Positions 25,867 to 34,183 of a stretch of 64,000 bases of DNA are shown here, piece by piece; position 1 is the first letter of the stretch, and each line of letters starts with the position of its first letter. The notes beneath the pieces are model-generated. The model was given only the letters and a program-made list of their open reading frames with translations. It made no database searches and was not told the DNA's origin. Made by a program: the position numbers and the translations under genes. The DNA comes from JASLDZ01 sp964244065 (lineage in GTDB: Bacteria; Pseudomonadota; Alphaproteobacteria; Caulobacterales; Caulobacteraceae): NCBI GenBank assembly GCA_964244065.1, contig CAXTHH010000001.1, positions 186,001 through 250,000 on the forward strand, read 5' to 3'.

Positions 25867-26732
25867 GCCGGGCGGAGCTGCCGGTCGAGCGGTGGGGACG
25901 CCGGCTCCTCGCCGCCGTCCAGGCGCGGGCCGACCGCACGGCCGCCGGCCGCTTCGCCTTCGAGTTCCTGATGTTCGGCCTCAAGCAGGGCTGGGCGTGC
26001 GTGTTCGGCGGGCTGATGCTGGCGCTGCTGCTCGGCACGCACCTGGTCTGGCGGCCGGGGTGGCCGGTGGCGCGCTACGACGCGGTGCTGGCGGGCGCCG
26101 TGGGAATCCAGGCGGCCATGCTCCTGCTGCGGCTGGAGGACCTGCGCGAGGCGCGGGCCATCCTGATCTTCCACGTGGTCGGCACGGTCATGGAGCTGTT
26201 CAAGACGCACGCCGGCTCCTGGACCTACCCGGAGCCCAGCCTCGTGCGGCTGGGCGGCGTGCCCCTGTTCAGCGGCTTCATGTACGCCGCGGTGGGCAGC
26301 TACATCGCCCGCATCTGGCGCATCCAGCACTTCCGCTTCACCGGCTACCCGCGGACCTCGGAGACCTGGGTGCTGGCGGCGGCGATCTACGCCAACTTCT
26401 TCACCCACCACTGGCTGCCGGACGCACGCTGGCTGCTGTTCGCCGCCACCGCCTGGGTGTTCCGCCGCACCTGGATCGTCTACCGCCCCGACCGCGCGGA
26501 CCGGCGCATGCCGCTCCTGCTCGGCTTCGCCCTGGTGGCCCTGTTCATCTGGTTCGCCGAGAACCTGGCCACCTTCAGCCACGCCTGGCTCTACCCCGCC
26601 CAGCGCGGCGGCTGGAGCCCCGTCGGCCCGGAGAAGCTCGGCAGCTGGCTCCTGCTGATGATCATCAGCTTCGTGCTGGTGGCGCTGGTGCACCCGCCCC
26701 GCGCACCGGAGGCGGAGGTCAGAAGCCGGTGA
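25863..26732 (+). CDS. DUF817 family membrane protein
   Basis: 289 residues from GTG 25863, which overlaps the previous stop (GTGA). FEFLMFGLKQGWACVFGGLMLALL is the DUF817 start; FHVVGTVMELFKTHAGSWTYPEPS and FTHHWLPDARW are hallmark segments rich in conserved His, Trp and Glu. About eight membrane helices. Function unknown. The 3' end overlaps the convergent ccdB by 14 bp, which suggests the ccd module arrived or moved next to it. Confidence 0.92.
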   Translation: MSRAELPVERWGRRLLAAVQARADRTAAGRFAFEFLMFGLKQGWACVFGGLMLALLLGTHLVWRPGWPVARYDAVLAGAVGIQAAMLLLRLEDLREARAILIFHVVGTVMELFKTHAGSWTYPEPSLVRLGGVPLFSGFMYAAVGSYIARIWRIQHFRFTGYPRTSETWVLAAAIYANFFTHHWLPDARWLLFAATAWVFRRTWIVYRPDRADRRMPLLLGFALVALFIWFAENLATFSHAWLYPAQRGGWSPVGPEKLGSWLLLMIISFVLVALVHPPRAPEAEVRSR

Positions 26733-27018
26733 AGAGGCGGTTCAACGCGCGGCTGATCACGTCTTCCTGATCAGACAGCGAGCCCACCCGCTCCTTGAGC
26801 GCCCGCGGTTCGACAGCGGCCATGTCGAGCAGCGAAAGTGCGAAGCCTGCGCCCTCGTAACGCACCATGATCTCCGCACTCTCGACCGCGGACGATGCGG
26901 GCAGCATCGGTGCGACCAGGACGGCCCGCAACCGCATGTAGTGCGAAGTCAGCACGACAACGTAGGGCGTGATCCGAGCGGCTGCTCCGGGCGCGACGTA
27001 GACGTCGTACTGCTTCAA
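26719..27018 (-). CDS. ccdB: CcdB-family toxin
   Basis: 99 residues. KQYDVYVAPGAAARITPYVVVLTSHYMRLR, then VAPMLP and an FALSLLDMAAVEPRALKERVGSL segment, match the CcdB SH3-like fold that traps DNA gyrase. The C-terminal residues (LFTGF) are where CcdB's gyrase-contacting tail (W-G-I in F-plasmid CcdB) would be; that exact tail is absent, so target affinity may differ. It overlaps ccdA by 4 bp (ATGA), the classical coupled arrangement. Confidence 0.88.
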   Translation of the reverse strand: MKQYDVYVAPGAAARITPYVVVLTSHYMRLRAVLVAPMLPASSAVESAEIMVRYEGAGFALSLLDMAAVEPRALKERVGSLSDQEDVISRALNRLFTGF

Positions 27019-27308
27019 GGCATCCAGCGCGGCTTGAACGGCTCATAGTCAGAAAGTAGGCCGCGTTCCTCCACGCGTCGATTGAACTCGGCGATCGCTT
27101 CCCTGTTCTCCTCGGCCCACTCGCGCGCACGACGCTCCTGCGCCTCGGGATCTCTGGCCTTCGCCCTGGCGATGGCGGCCCCGTCCTGCCGCGGCGCGGC
27201 GGCGGCGCGGAGGGCGCGCTCCAGCACCTCCTGCGGCTCGGCGCCGTTCGCGCGGGCCCCGTCCACAAGCTCCGCGTCGACCTCGAACGTCAGCGTGATC
27301 TTGCCCAT
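27015..27308 (-). CDS. ccdA: CcdA-family antitoxin
   Basis: 97 residues. An N-terminal ribbon-helix-helix-like part (KITLTFEVDAELVDGARANGAEPQEVLERAL), an extended variable linker (AAPRQDGAAIARAKARDPEAQ), and the signature CcdA C-terminus AREWAEENREAIAEFNRRV then EERGLLSDYEPF, which wraps CcdB. Longer than F-plasmid CcdA (72) because of the linker. It starts 17 bp downstream of fumC on the same strand, so read-through from fumC would express it; a separate promoter is not visible. Confidence 0.9.
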   Translation of the reverse strand: MGKITLTFEVDAELVDGARANGAEPQEVLERALRAAAAPRQDGAAIARAKARDPEAQERRAREWAEENREAIAEFNRRVEERGLLSDYEPFKPRWMP

Positions 27309-27325
27309 GGCGCCAGCCTACCACC

Positions 27326-28714
27326 TCAGCCCGGGCCGATCATCTTCTCCGGACGAACGACTTCGTCGAACTCGGCGTCGGTGACGTAGCCGCCGCCGAC
27401 GGCTTCCTCGCGGAGGGTGGTGCCGTTCTTGTGGGCCGTCTTGGCGATCTTGGCCGCGGCGTCGTAGCCGATCTTCGGGGCCAGCGCGGTGACCAGCATC
27501 AGCGAGCGTTCCAGGGCGGCCTTGATGTTGTCCTCCCGCGCCTCGATCCCCACCACCATGTTGTCGGTGAAGGAACGGGCGGCGTCGGCCAGCAGCTGGC
27601 ACGACTGCAGGAAGGTGTAGGCCATCACGGGGTTGAACACGTTCAGCTCGAAGTGACCCTGGCTGCCGGCCACGGTCATGGTGGTCTCGTTGCCGAACAC
27701 GCGGGTGCAGACCATGGTCAGCGCCTCCGCCTGCGTCGGGTTGACCTTGCCCGGCATGATCGAGCTGCCGGGCTCGTTCTCCGGCAGCGCCAGCTCGCCC
27801 AGGCCGGAGCGGGGGCCCGAGCCCAGGAAGCGGATGTCGTTGGCGATCTTGAACAGGGCCACGGCGGCCGTGTTCAGCGCGCCGTGCGCGAACACCATGG
27901 CGTCGTGGGCGGCCAGCGCCTCGAACTTGTTCGGCGCGGTGACGAAGGGCAGGTGGGTGATGGCGGCGATCCGCTCGGCCACCTTCTCCGCGAAGCCCAC
28001 GGGAGCGTTCAGCCCGGTGCCGACCGCGGTGCCGCCTTGCGCCAGCTCGTACAGGCCATAGAGGCTCTCCTTCAGCCGGCGCACCGCCATGCCGACCTGC
28101 CAGGAGTAGCCGCCGAACTCCTGCCCGAGGGTCAGGGGCGTGGCGTCCTGCGTGTGGGTGCGGCCGATCTTGATGATGTGGTCGAAGGCCTTGCTTTTGG
28201 CCTCTAGCGCCGCGTGCAGGTGCTCCAGCGCCGGCATCACCTCGCGCGCCACCGCCTCGGCCGCCGCGATGTGCATGGCGGTGGGATAGGTGTCGTTCGA
28301 CGACTGGCTCATGTTGACGTGGTCGTTGGGGTGGACGGGCGTCTTGCTGCCCATCTCGCCGCCCAGCGCCTCGATGGCGCGGTTCGAGATCACCTCGTTG
28401 GCGTTCATGTTCGACTGGGTGCCCGAGCCCGTCTGCCAGACCACCAGCGGAAAGTGGTCGTCGAGCCGGCCCGCGATCACCTCGTCGGCGGCGGAGACGA
28501 TGGCCTTGCCGATGGCGGGGTCGAGCTTGCCCAGCTCCATGTTCGCCTCGGCGGCGGCGCGTTTCACGATGCCGAGCGCTCGCACGATCCCGGCCGGCTG
28601 CCGCTCCCAACCGATCTTGAAGTTGCCGATGGAGCGTTGGCTCTGCGCGCCCCAGTAGCGGTCCGAAGCCACCTCGATCGGGCCGAAGGTGTCGGTCTCG
28701 GTGCGGGTGGACAT
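27326..28714 (-). CDS. fumC: Class II fumarate hydratase FumC
   Basis: Converts fumarate and malate in the TCA cycle; homotetrameric, iron-independent. 462 residues, the family norm. TDTFGPIEVASDRYWGAQSQ is the typical start; QTGSGTQSNMNANEVI, SQSSNDTYPTAMHI and GRTHTQDATPLTLGQEF carry active-site residues, and the fumarase/aspartase signature GSSIMPGKVN contains the catalytic serine. Stand-alone promoter, with ccdAB directly behind it. Confidence 0.97.
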   Translation of the reverse strand: MSTRTETDTFGPIEVASDRYWGAQSQRSIGNFKIGWERQPAGIVRALGIVKRAAAEANMELGKLDPAIGKAIVSAADEVIAGRLDDHFPLVVWQTGSGTQSNMNANEVISNRAIEALGGEMGSKTPVHPNDHVNMSQSSNDTYPTAMHIAAAEAVAREVMPALEHLHAALEAKSKAFDHIIKIGRTHTQDATPLTLGQEFGGYSWQVGMAVRRLKESLYGLYELAQGGTAVGTGLNAPVGFAEKVAERIAAITHLPFVTAPNKFEALAAHDAMVFAHGALNTAAVALFKIANDIRFLGSGPRSGLGELALPENEPGSSIMPGKVNPTQAEALTMVCTRVFGNETTMTVAGSQGHFELNVFNPVMAYTFLQSCQLLADAARSFTDNMVVGIEAREDNIKAALERSLMLVTALAPKIGYDAAAKIAKTAHKNGTTLREEAVGGGYVTDAEFDEVVRPEKMIGPG

Positions 28715-28786
28715 GGGCGGAACTCCGGCTGCGGGCGGCGCGGGTCTAGGCCGAAGCCCCGCCGCGCGGCAAGCGCCCGGCCCGGC

Positions 28787-30613
28787 TCAGCCGGGTTCGC
28801 TGAGCCCGGAAGCGGCCCCGCTGCCGGCGCCGGCGTCCTCGGGCGGATCGTCCTCCGTGAGCTCCAGCACGGGCGGGGTCGGGGCGGCGCGGCGGCGCAT
28901 GCCGCCGACCGGGCCGGGCAGGGCCGCCAGCACCTCCCGCGCCGAGTGGTAGCCGGCCTGCACCGCGGGATCGTAGGCGCGCCAGTCCTGCAGGCCGACG
29001 CCCGGAATCTTGGGCGTGATCAGCACGTCGGAGGCCTCGCGGGCCGCGGCGAACTCCCGATGGGTGGTCACGGTGGCGGATCGGATGAGCAGGCCCACGA
29101 TCGGCGGCCCCCTGCGCCAGGCGCCCGACAGGATCCAGCGGGTCAGGGAGGGCGGGCTGGCGACCTCGGCGGGCGACAGCTCCTCGGTGAGCGCCACGTC
29201 GACGCCGACCACGGGGCCGCGGTGCTGCTCGCGCATGATGTCGGTGGGCAGGTTGCGGAGCACGCCGCCGTCCACCAGCACCTCGTCGTCCTGCACCACC
29301 GGCGGCAGCACGCCGGGCAGGGCCGAGGAGGCGCGCAGCGCGTGGCGCACCGCGCCCCGCCGGTGCACGTGCGGCAGGCCGGTGGTCAGGTTGGAGGAGA
29401 CGGCGAAGAAGGGCAGCTCCAGGTCCGCGATCTCCCGCTCGCCGAACGCCGCCTTCATGCGCTGCTTCACGCGCAGGCCGCGGCTCATGGCGATCATGGG
29501 GAAGGCGATGTCGGCCACGGGGCTCGACCTGACGAAGGCCTCGCGCAGCCGCGCGTCCAGTTCCACCGCGTCCCAGCCGGAGGCGAGGCCCGCGCCGATG
29601 ATCGCGCCCATGGAGGCGCCCCCCACCGTGTCCACCGGGCAGCCCGCCTCCGCGAGCGCGCGCAGCACGCCCACGTGGGCGTAGGCGCGGGCGCCGCCGC
29701 CGGAGAGCACCAGGCCTACGCCCTCGCCGGTGATCAGTCGGACCAGCCGCTGCAGGTCGTGCTCCGAGCCCTCGGCAAGGTGCAGGGCGCGGGCGGCCCC
29801 CGTCGCGTCAAGCCAGGCCTGTCCGCCGCGGGGCGTCGCGCCGTCGCCGGGGCGCAGCAGCACGAGCTCGGCCTGGCGGTTCGGCTGGAAGGCGTCGCGC
29901 GCCCGCAGGGCGGCCGACGATGCGGGCGCGTCGCCTCCGCGGGCCACGAACAGCAGGTGGTCCACCTGGCGCCCGCACAGCTGCCGCCACTCCGCCTCCT
30001 CCGCTTCGGCGCAGAGCAGCACGTAGTCGGAGGCGCCCTCCAGCTCGCCGAACCAGGCGGCGTCACGGCGCAGCGCCTCCGCCCCCGCCACCGCCGCGCC
30101 GCGCCCGCTGCGCGACAGGCGACACGCCAGCCGTTCGGCCAGGCGTCGGGCGGAGGCGTCGGGCGCCAGCGACACGAAGCCGAACACCCGGGGCTCGCCG
30201 AGACCGCCCACCCCGGCGTCGCGCGAGCGCAGCACCATCAGCCGCGCCAGCTCGGCCATCAGCTCGGGGCGGCGACGGCACTCCATGAGGAACACGTCCC
30301 GCGGCAGGGCCAGGATCTCGCTGTCGCGCAGGGCGACGACCTTGGCGCTGTGCGGGGCGCCGGCGAACAGCGCCATCTCGCCCACCGGCTCGCCGGGCGC
30401 GATCACGCCGATCACCCGCTCCACGCCGTCCTCGCCGGGCCGCAGCACGGCCAGTCGGCCGGAGCGGACGAGGTAGATCGCCTTGGGGTCCTGGCCCGTC
30501 TCGAACAGGGTGTCGCCGCCGGGCAGGGCGAACCCGACGATGCCCTTGGCCGGCCGCCGTCCGAGGAACAGTCGGCGCAGCGGGCTGTCGGGGTGGACGG
30601 CGCCGGCGGGCAT
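28787..30613 (-). CDS. Patatin-like phospholipase with N-terminal cyclic-nucleotide-binding domain
   Basis: 608 residues from ATG 30613; the frame extends upstream but loses conservation. The N-terminal cNMP-binding fold (GGDTLFETGQDPKAIYLVRSG, then GEPVGEMALFAGAPHSAKVVA) is followed by a linker domain and a patatin domain: glycine-rich oxyanion loop LVLSGGGARAYAHVGVL, nucleophile S334 in GGASMGAI, and catalytic Asp in VLVDGGVLRNLP. This is the architecture of NTE/Rv2565-type lysophospholipases. Acts on phospholipids, probably membrane-associated. The cNMP pocket's phosphate cassette (GEPVGEMALFAGAPHSA) is partly conserved, so ligand binding is uncertain. Confidence 0.92.
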   Translation of the reverse strand: MPAGAVHPDSPLRRLFLGRRPAKGIVGFALPGGDTLFETGQDPKAIYLVRSGRLAVLRPGEDGVERVIGVIAPGEPVGEMALFAGAPHSAKVVALRDSEILALPRDVFLMECRRRPELMAELARLMVLRSRDAGVGGLGEPRVFGFVSLAPDASARRLAERLACRLSRSGRGAAVAGAEALRRDAAWFGELEGASDYVLLCAEAEEAEWRQLCGRQVDHLLFVARGGDAPASSAALRARDAFQPNRQAELVLLRPGDGATPRGGQAWLDATGAARALHLAEGSEHDLQRLVRLITGEGVGLVLSGGGARAYAHVGVLRALAEAGCPVDTVGGASMGAIIGAGLASGWDAVELDARLREAFVRSSPVADIAFPMIAMSRGLRVKQRMKAAFGEREIADLELPFFAVSSNLTTGLPHVHRRGAVRHALRASSALPGVLPPVVQDDEVLVDGGVLRNLPTDIMREQHRGPVVGVDVALTEELSPAEVASPPSLTRWILSGAWRRGPPIVGLLIRSATVTTHREFAAAREASDVLITPKIPGVGLQDWRAYDPAVQAGYHSAREVLAALPGPVGGMRRRAAPTPPVLELTEDDPPEDAGAGSGAASGLSEPG

Positions 30614-30713
30614 GCCCGCCCCGTCTAGCGCAGCCTTCGAGTCGCCGCGAGCGCCGGGGCGCAGGCCCGCCCGGCTTGCGGGCGCCGTCCGTCTGGGGCA
30701 GGTCTCCGCGCCC

Positions 30714-32312
30714 ATGCCCCGGCTCGCCTCCGCCCTCGACACGAGCTCCGCCGCCTTCCAGGCCAATGCGGAGCACAACCGGGCGCTCGTCCAGCGGCTG
30801 CGCGAGGAGACGGCGCGCGCCGCCCGCGGCGGGCCCGACGCCTCGCGCGACCGCCACACCGCCCGGGGCAAGCTTCTGCCCCGCGATCGCGTGGAGCGCC
30901 TGCTCGACCCGGGCTCGCCGTTCCTGGAGCTCAACCCGCTCGCCGCCTACGCCCTGCACAGGGGCGAGGCGCCCGGCGCGGGCGTGATCACCGGCGTCGG
31001 CCGCGTCTCGGGCCGCGAGGTGGTGATCGTGTGCAACGACCCCACCGTGAAGGGCGGCGCCTACTTTCCGGAGACGGTGAAGAAGCACCTGCGCGCGCAG
31101 GAGGTGGCCCTGCAGAACCGGCTGCCTTGCGTCTACCTGGTGGACTCGGGCGGCGCGAACCTGCCGCACCAGGCCGAGGTCTTCCCCGACCGCGACCACT
31201 TCGGCCGCATCTTCTTCAACCAGGCCAACATGAGCGCGCAGGGCGTCGCACAGATCGCCTGCGTCATGGGCTCCTGCACCGCGGGCGGGGCCTACGTGCC
31301 GGCCATGAGCGACGAGACGGTGATCGTCCGCAACCAGGGCACCATCTTCCTGGGCGGCCCCCCCCTGGTGAAGGCGGCCACTGGCGAGGTGATCAGCGCC
31401 GAGGAGCTGGGCGGGGCGGAGACGCACGGCCGCCGCTCCGGCGTGGTCGACCACGTGGCCGAGACGGACGAGCACGCCCTGGCGATCGTGCGCAGCATCG
31501 TCGGCCGCCTGGGCCCCAACGCCCGCGCCGAGATCGGCTCCGGCCTGCGCGACGCCCGCCCGCCCGCCTACGACCCCGACGAGCTGTACGGCATCGTGCC
31601 CTCCGACGTGCGCGCGCCCTATGACGTGCGCGAGGTGATCGCCCGGATCGTGGACGGCTCGGAGTTCGACGAGTTCAAGGCGCTGTACGGCACGACGCTG
31701 GTCACCGGCTTCGCGCACGTCTGGGGCATGCCCGTGTGCATCCTGGCCAACAACGGCGTCCTGTTCAGCGAGAGCGCGCAGAAGGCGGCGCACGTGATCG
31801 AGCTGGCGTGCCAGCGCCGCATCCCGCTGCTGTTTCTCCAGAACATCTCGGGCTTCATGGTGGGCGGCAGGTACGAGGCCGGCGGCATCGCCAAGGACGG
31901 GGCCAAGATGGTCACCGCCGTGGCCACGGCGAACGTGCCCAAGCTCACCGTGCTGATCGGCGGCAGCTTCGGCGCGGGCAACTACGGCATGTGCGGCCGC
32001 GCCTACTCGCCGCGCTTCCTGTGGAGCTGGCCCAACAGCCGCATCAGCGTCATGGGCGGCGAACAGGCCGCCAGCGTGCTGGCCACCGTCCACCGCGACG
32101 CCGACCGCTGGACGCCGGAGGAGGCCGAGGCCTTCAAGGCGCCAGTGCGCGAGAAGTACGAGACCGAGGGCGACCCCTACTTCGCCACAGCCCGCCTGTG
32201 GGACGACGGGATCGTGGATCCGGCCCAGACGCGCGACGTCATCGGCCTCGGCCTCAGCGCCGCCCTCAACGCGCCCATCGCCGAGCCGCGTTTTGGCGTG
32301 TTCCGGATGTGA
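30714..32312 (+). CDS. mccB: Methylcrotonyl-CoA carboxylase carboxyltransferase (beta) subunit
   Basis: Transfers CO2 from biotin to 3-methylcrotonyl-CoA in leucine and isovalerate breakdown (LiuB). 532 residues from ATG 30714. Crotonase-like N- and C-domains: RGKLLPRDRVERLLDPGSPFLEL, GSCTAGGAYVPAMSDE, LLFLQNISGFMVG and LIGGSFGAGNYGMCGRAY, the last being typical of MCC rather than propionyl-CoA carboxylase. It pairs with the biotin-bearing alpha subunit at 35458. Isovaleryl-CoA dehydrogenase and HMG-CoA lyase are not in the window. Confidence 0.95.
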   Translation: MPRLASALDTSSAAFQANAEHNRALVQRLREETARAARGGPDASRDRHTARGKLLPRDRVERLLDPGSPFLELNPLAAYALHRGEAPGAGVITGVGRVSGREVVIVCNDPTVKGGAYFPETVKKHLRAQEVALQNRLPCVYLVDSGGANLPHQAEVFPDRDHFGRIFFNQANMSAQGVAQIACVMGSCTAGGAYVPAMSDETVIVRNQGTIFLGGPPLVKAATGEVISAEELGGAETHGRRSGVVDHVAETDEHALAIVRSIVGRLGPNARAEIGSGLRDARPPAYDPDELYGIVPSDVRAPYDVREVIARIVDGSEFDEFKALYGTTLVTGFAHVWGMPVCILANNGVLFSESAQKAAHVIELACQRRIPLLFLQNISGFMVGGRYEAGGIAKDGAKMVTAVATANVPKLTVLIGGSFGAGNYGMCGRAYSPRFLWSWPNSRISVMGGEQAASVLATVHRDADRWTPEEAEAFKAPVREKYETEGDPYFATARLWDDGIVDPAQTRDVIGLGLSAALNAPIAEPRFGVFRM

Positions 32313-32577
32313 AACCAAGCTTCAGGGCTGGCGGCGCTGCTTTCGTCATCGCTTCGCTGGCTCACAACCTTGAGGAGGCGATCTGGCTCCCCGCTTGGTC
32401 GCGCCGGGCGGGCGCCTTCTACCCTCAGGTTGCACGAGAGGCGTTCGCCGCCGCCGCAGGGGTCAGGCCGTGCTACGCGAGGGGCGTCACGTGGGCTCAG
32501 GCGTGCGGATGGACGGTGAGGCTTGGCCTTTCTGAGCTCCGTTGGCCTCTTCGTCGGCCTCATCCCCTTAGCGGACG
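32309..32577 (+). pseudogene. Relic of an HXXEE-domain membrane protein
   Basis: A frame opening at GTG 32309 (overlapping the mccB stop) reads FRAGGAAFVIASLAHNLEEA followed by IWLPAWSRRAGAFYPQVARE, which fits the H-N-L-E-E-A-x-W-L-P-x-W core of HXXEE membrane proteins. After about 32440 the family pattern is lost. A hydrophobic stretch (AFLSSVGLFVGLIPLADAR) reappears in another frame at about 32523-32580. This suggests at least one frameshift and loss of the middle. The relic abuts the vapC stop. Called from motif memory only. Confidence 0.5.
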
Positions 32578-32973
32578 CTAGGGCGTGATCAGCCGCACGT
32601 CGGGGAAGTAGGTGCGGAAGCGTCGCGCGTCGCGGGTCAGCAGCGGGCAGCGGAGCGCCTGAGCATGCGCGCCGATGAAGAAGTCCGGGAGGACGGTGGG
32701 CTGCTCGCCCTTCGCCTTGCGATATCGCTTGTGCGCCTGCGCCGCGGCGAACAGTGCGGGCCTGGGCGTGCGTTCCACATCCAGCCCAAGCCGGGCGACG
32801 TAGGCGTCGACGCTCTCGACATCCTCGAAGATTGCGGAGAGCTCAGCGAACACGATGTCGTTGATCAGCAAGGCTCCGTCGCCGGCCGCGGCTTGCAGCT
32901 GCCTCTGCGACCACTCGCGCCAGGCGCTCGCGGACCACAAGTCGGAAACGACGTTGGTGTCGATCAGCGTCAA
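32578..32973 (-). CDS. vapC: VapC-type PIN-domain ribonuclease toxin
   Basis: 131 residues with the four PIN acids: D5 (LIDTNVVSDLW), E44 (VFAELSAIF), D97 (VLPDFFIGAHA) and D115 (LLTRDARRFRTYFP). VapC toxins cleave specific tRNA or rRNA loops with Mg2+. It starts 4 bp inside the end of its antitoxin gene (ATGA overlap). The pair is inserted between two leucine-degradation genes. Confidence 0.92.
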   Translation of the reverse strand: MTLIDTNVVSDLWSASAWREWSQRQLQAAAGDGALLINDIVFAELSAIFEDVESVDAYVARLGLDVERTPRPALFAAAQAHKRYRKAKGEQPTVLPDFFIGAHAQALRCPLLTRDARRFRTYFPDVRLITP

Positions 32974-33209
32974 TCGAGCGTGTGACCGCGGGTCAGCAGC
33001 ATCAGCTCATCGGTGGTCATGCCGTTCCACCCCGGTGGCGGCGTATCCAGGTCGAAGCGGCTGCGCGGCGTCTCGACGTCTGCAGTCACCACCACCAGCC
33101 GGCCGTCTTCATCCTTGAAATCGACCTTGCTGCCCGGTGCGATCCCGAACCTGTCGCGCATGGGCTTGGGGATGGTGACCTGGCCTTTTTGCGTGACGGT
33201 GTGCGCCAT
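32970..33209 (-). CDS. vapB: AbrB/MazE-type (VapB) antitoxin
   Basis: 79 residues. The N-terminal swapped-hairpin DNA-binding domain is clear (AHTVTQKGQVTIPKPMRDR, then PGSKVDFKDEDGRLVV); the C-terminal half (FDLDTPPPGWNGMTTDELML) is the flexible VapC-neutralising segment. It should repress its own promoter with VapC. Its start lies 68 bp from the divergent liuC ATG, so the two promoters share this gap. Confidence 0.92.
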   Translation of the reverse strand: MAHTVTQKGQVTIPKPMRDRFGIAPGSKVDFKDEDGRLVVVTADVETPRSRFDLDTPPPGWNGMTTDELMLLTRGHTLD

Positions 33210-33277
33210 TGTCTTACCTCGGCGGGAAGGGAGTAATACCTAGCATCGGCCCGCCGCCCGCGCTAGGTGCGCCACCC

Positions 33278-34111
33278 ATGACCGACCCCATCGCCACCCC
33301 CTTCGCCGACGTGATCTTCCCGACCGGTGCGGCGCACGGGTCGCCGGTGGTGATCGAGGCGACGCCGGCGGGGGTGGCGGTGGTGTCGATCAACCGGCCG
33401 GAGCGGAGGAACGCCTTCGACGCGGCCGCCATCGACGCCCTGCACGAGGCCTTCGTCACGCTCAAGGGCCAGGACGGGGTGCGCAGCGTCTTCCTGCGCG
33501 GCGTGGGCGGGGCCTTCTGCGCGGGGGCCGACCTCGACTGGATGCGCGACGCGGCGGGCTGGGACGAGGAGCAGAACCGGCAGGACGCCCGGGGCCTCGC
33601 CGCCATGCTCCACGCCCTGCACGCCCTCCCGCAGCTGACGGTGGCGCTGGTGCAGGGTCCGGCCTTCGGCGGCGGCGCCGGGCTGGTGGCGGCCTGCGAC
33701 ATGGCGCTCGCCACCGCCGACGCGCAATTCAGCTTCAGCGAGGTGAGGCTTGGCCTGACCCCCGCCACCATCAGCCCCTACGTCGTGGCCGCGATCGGGC
33801 CGCGCGCCGCGCGGCGCCTGTTCGCCACCGGCGAGCGCTTCGACGCGGCGGCGGCGGTCCGAGTCGGCCTGGTCGACCGGGTGGTCGAGGACCTGCACGC
33901 CGAGGCGGTCACCATAGCCCGCGCCCAGCGCGCCTGCGCGCCGGAGGCGGTGGGCGAGGCCAAGCGGCTGGTCGACGACGTCTTCGGCCGTGCGATCGAC
34001 GGCAAGCTGATCGAGGAGACCGCCCGCCGCATCGCCGCCCGCCGCGTCTCTCCCGAGGGCCGCGAGGGCGTGGTCGCCTTCCTGGAGCGCCGTCGCCCCG
34101 CCTGGAGCTGA
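33278..34111 (+). CDS. liuC: Enoyl-CoA hydratase, probably 3-methylglutaconyl-CoA hydratase
   Basis: Crotonase-fold hydratase, 277 residues from ATG 33278. SINRPERRNAFDAAAIDAL, oxyanion segment GGAFCAGADLDWMRDA, and LVQGPAFGGGAGLVAACDMA. The A-D-L-x-W-M signature is characteristic of methylglutaconyl-CoA hydratases, which hydrate the product of MCC to HMG-CoA. Position between the mccB and mccA genes supports this assignment over a general enoyl-CoA hydratase. Confidence 0.88.
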   Translation: MTDPIATPFADVIFPTGAAHGSPVVIEATPAGVAVVSINRPERRNAFDAAAIDALHEAFVTLKGQDGVRSVFLRGVGGAFCAGADLDWMRDAAGWDEEQNRQDARGLAAMLHALHALPQLTVALVQGPAFGGGAGLVAACDMALATADAQFSFSEVRLGLTPATISPYVVAAIGPRAARRLFATGERFDAAAAVRVGLVDRVVEDLHAEAVTIARAQRACAPEAVGEAKRLVDDVFGRAIDGKLIEETARRIAARRVSPEGREGVVAFLERRRPAWS

Positions 34112-34183
34112 CCGACGCCCCTGCGACCGCGCGTCGCTTGGAGCCGCCCCGCCCGGAGGCTAACCGGGGCTGGCGAGGGGACC

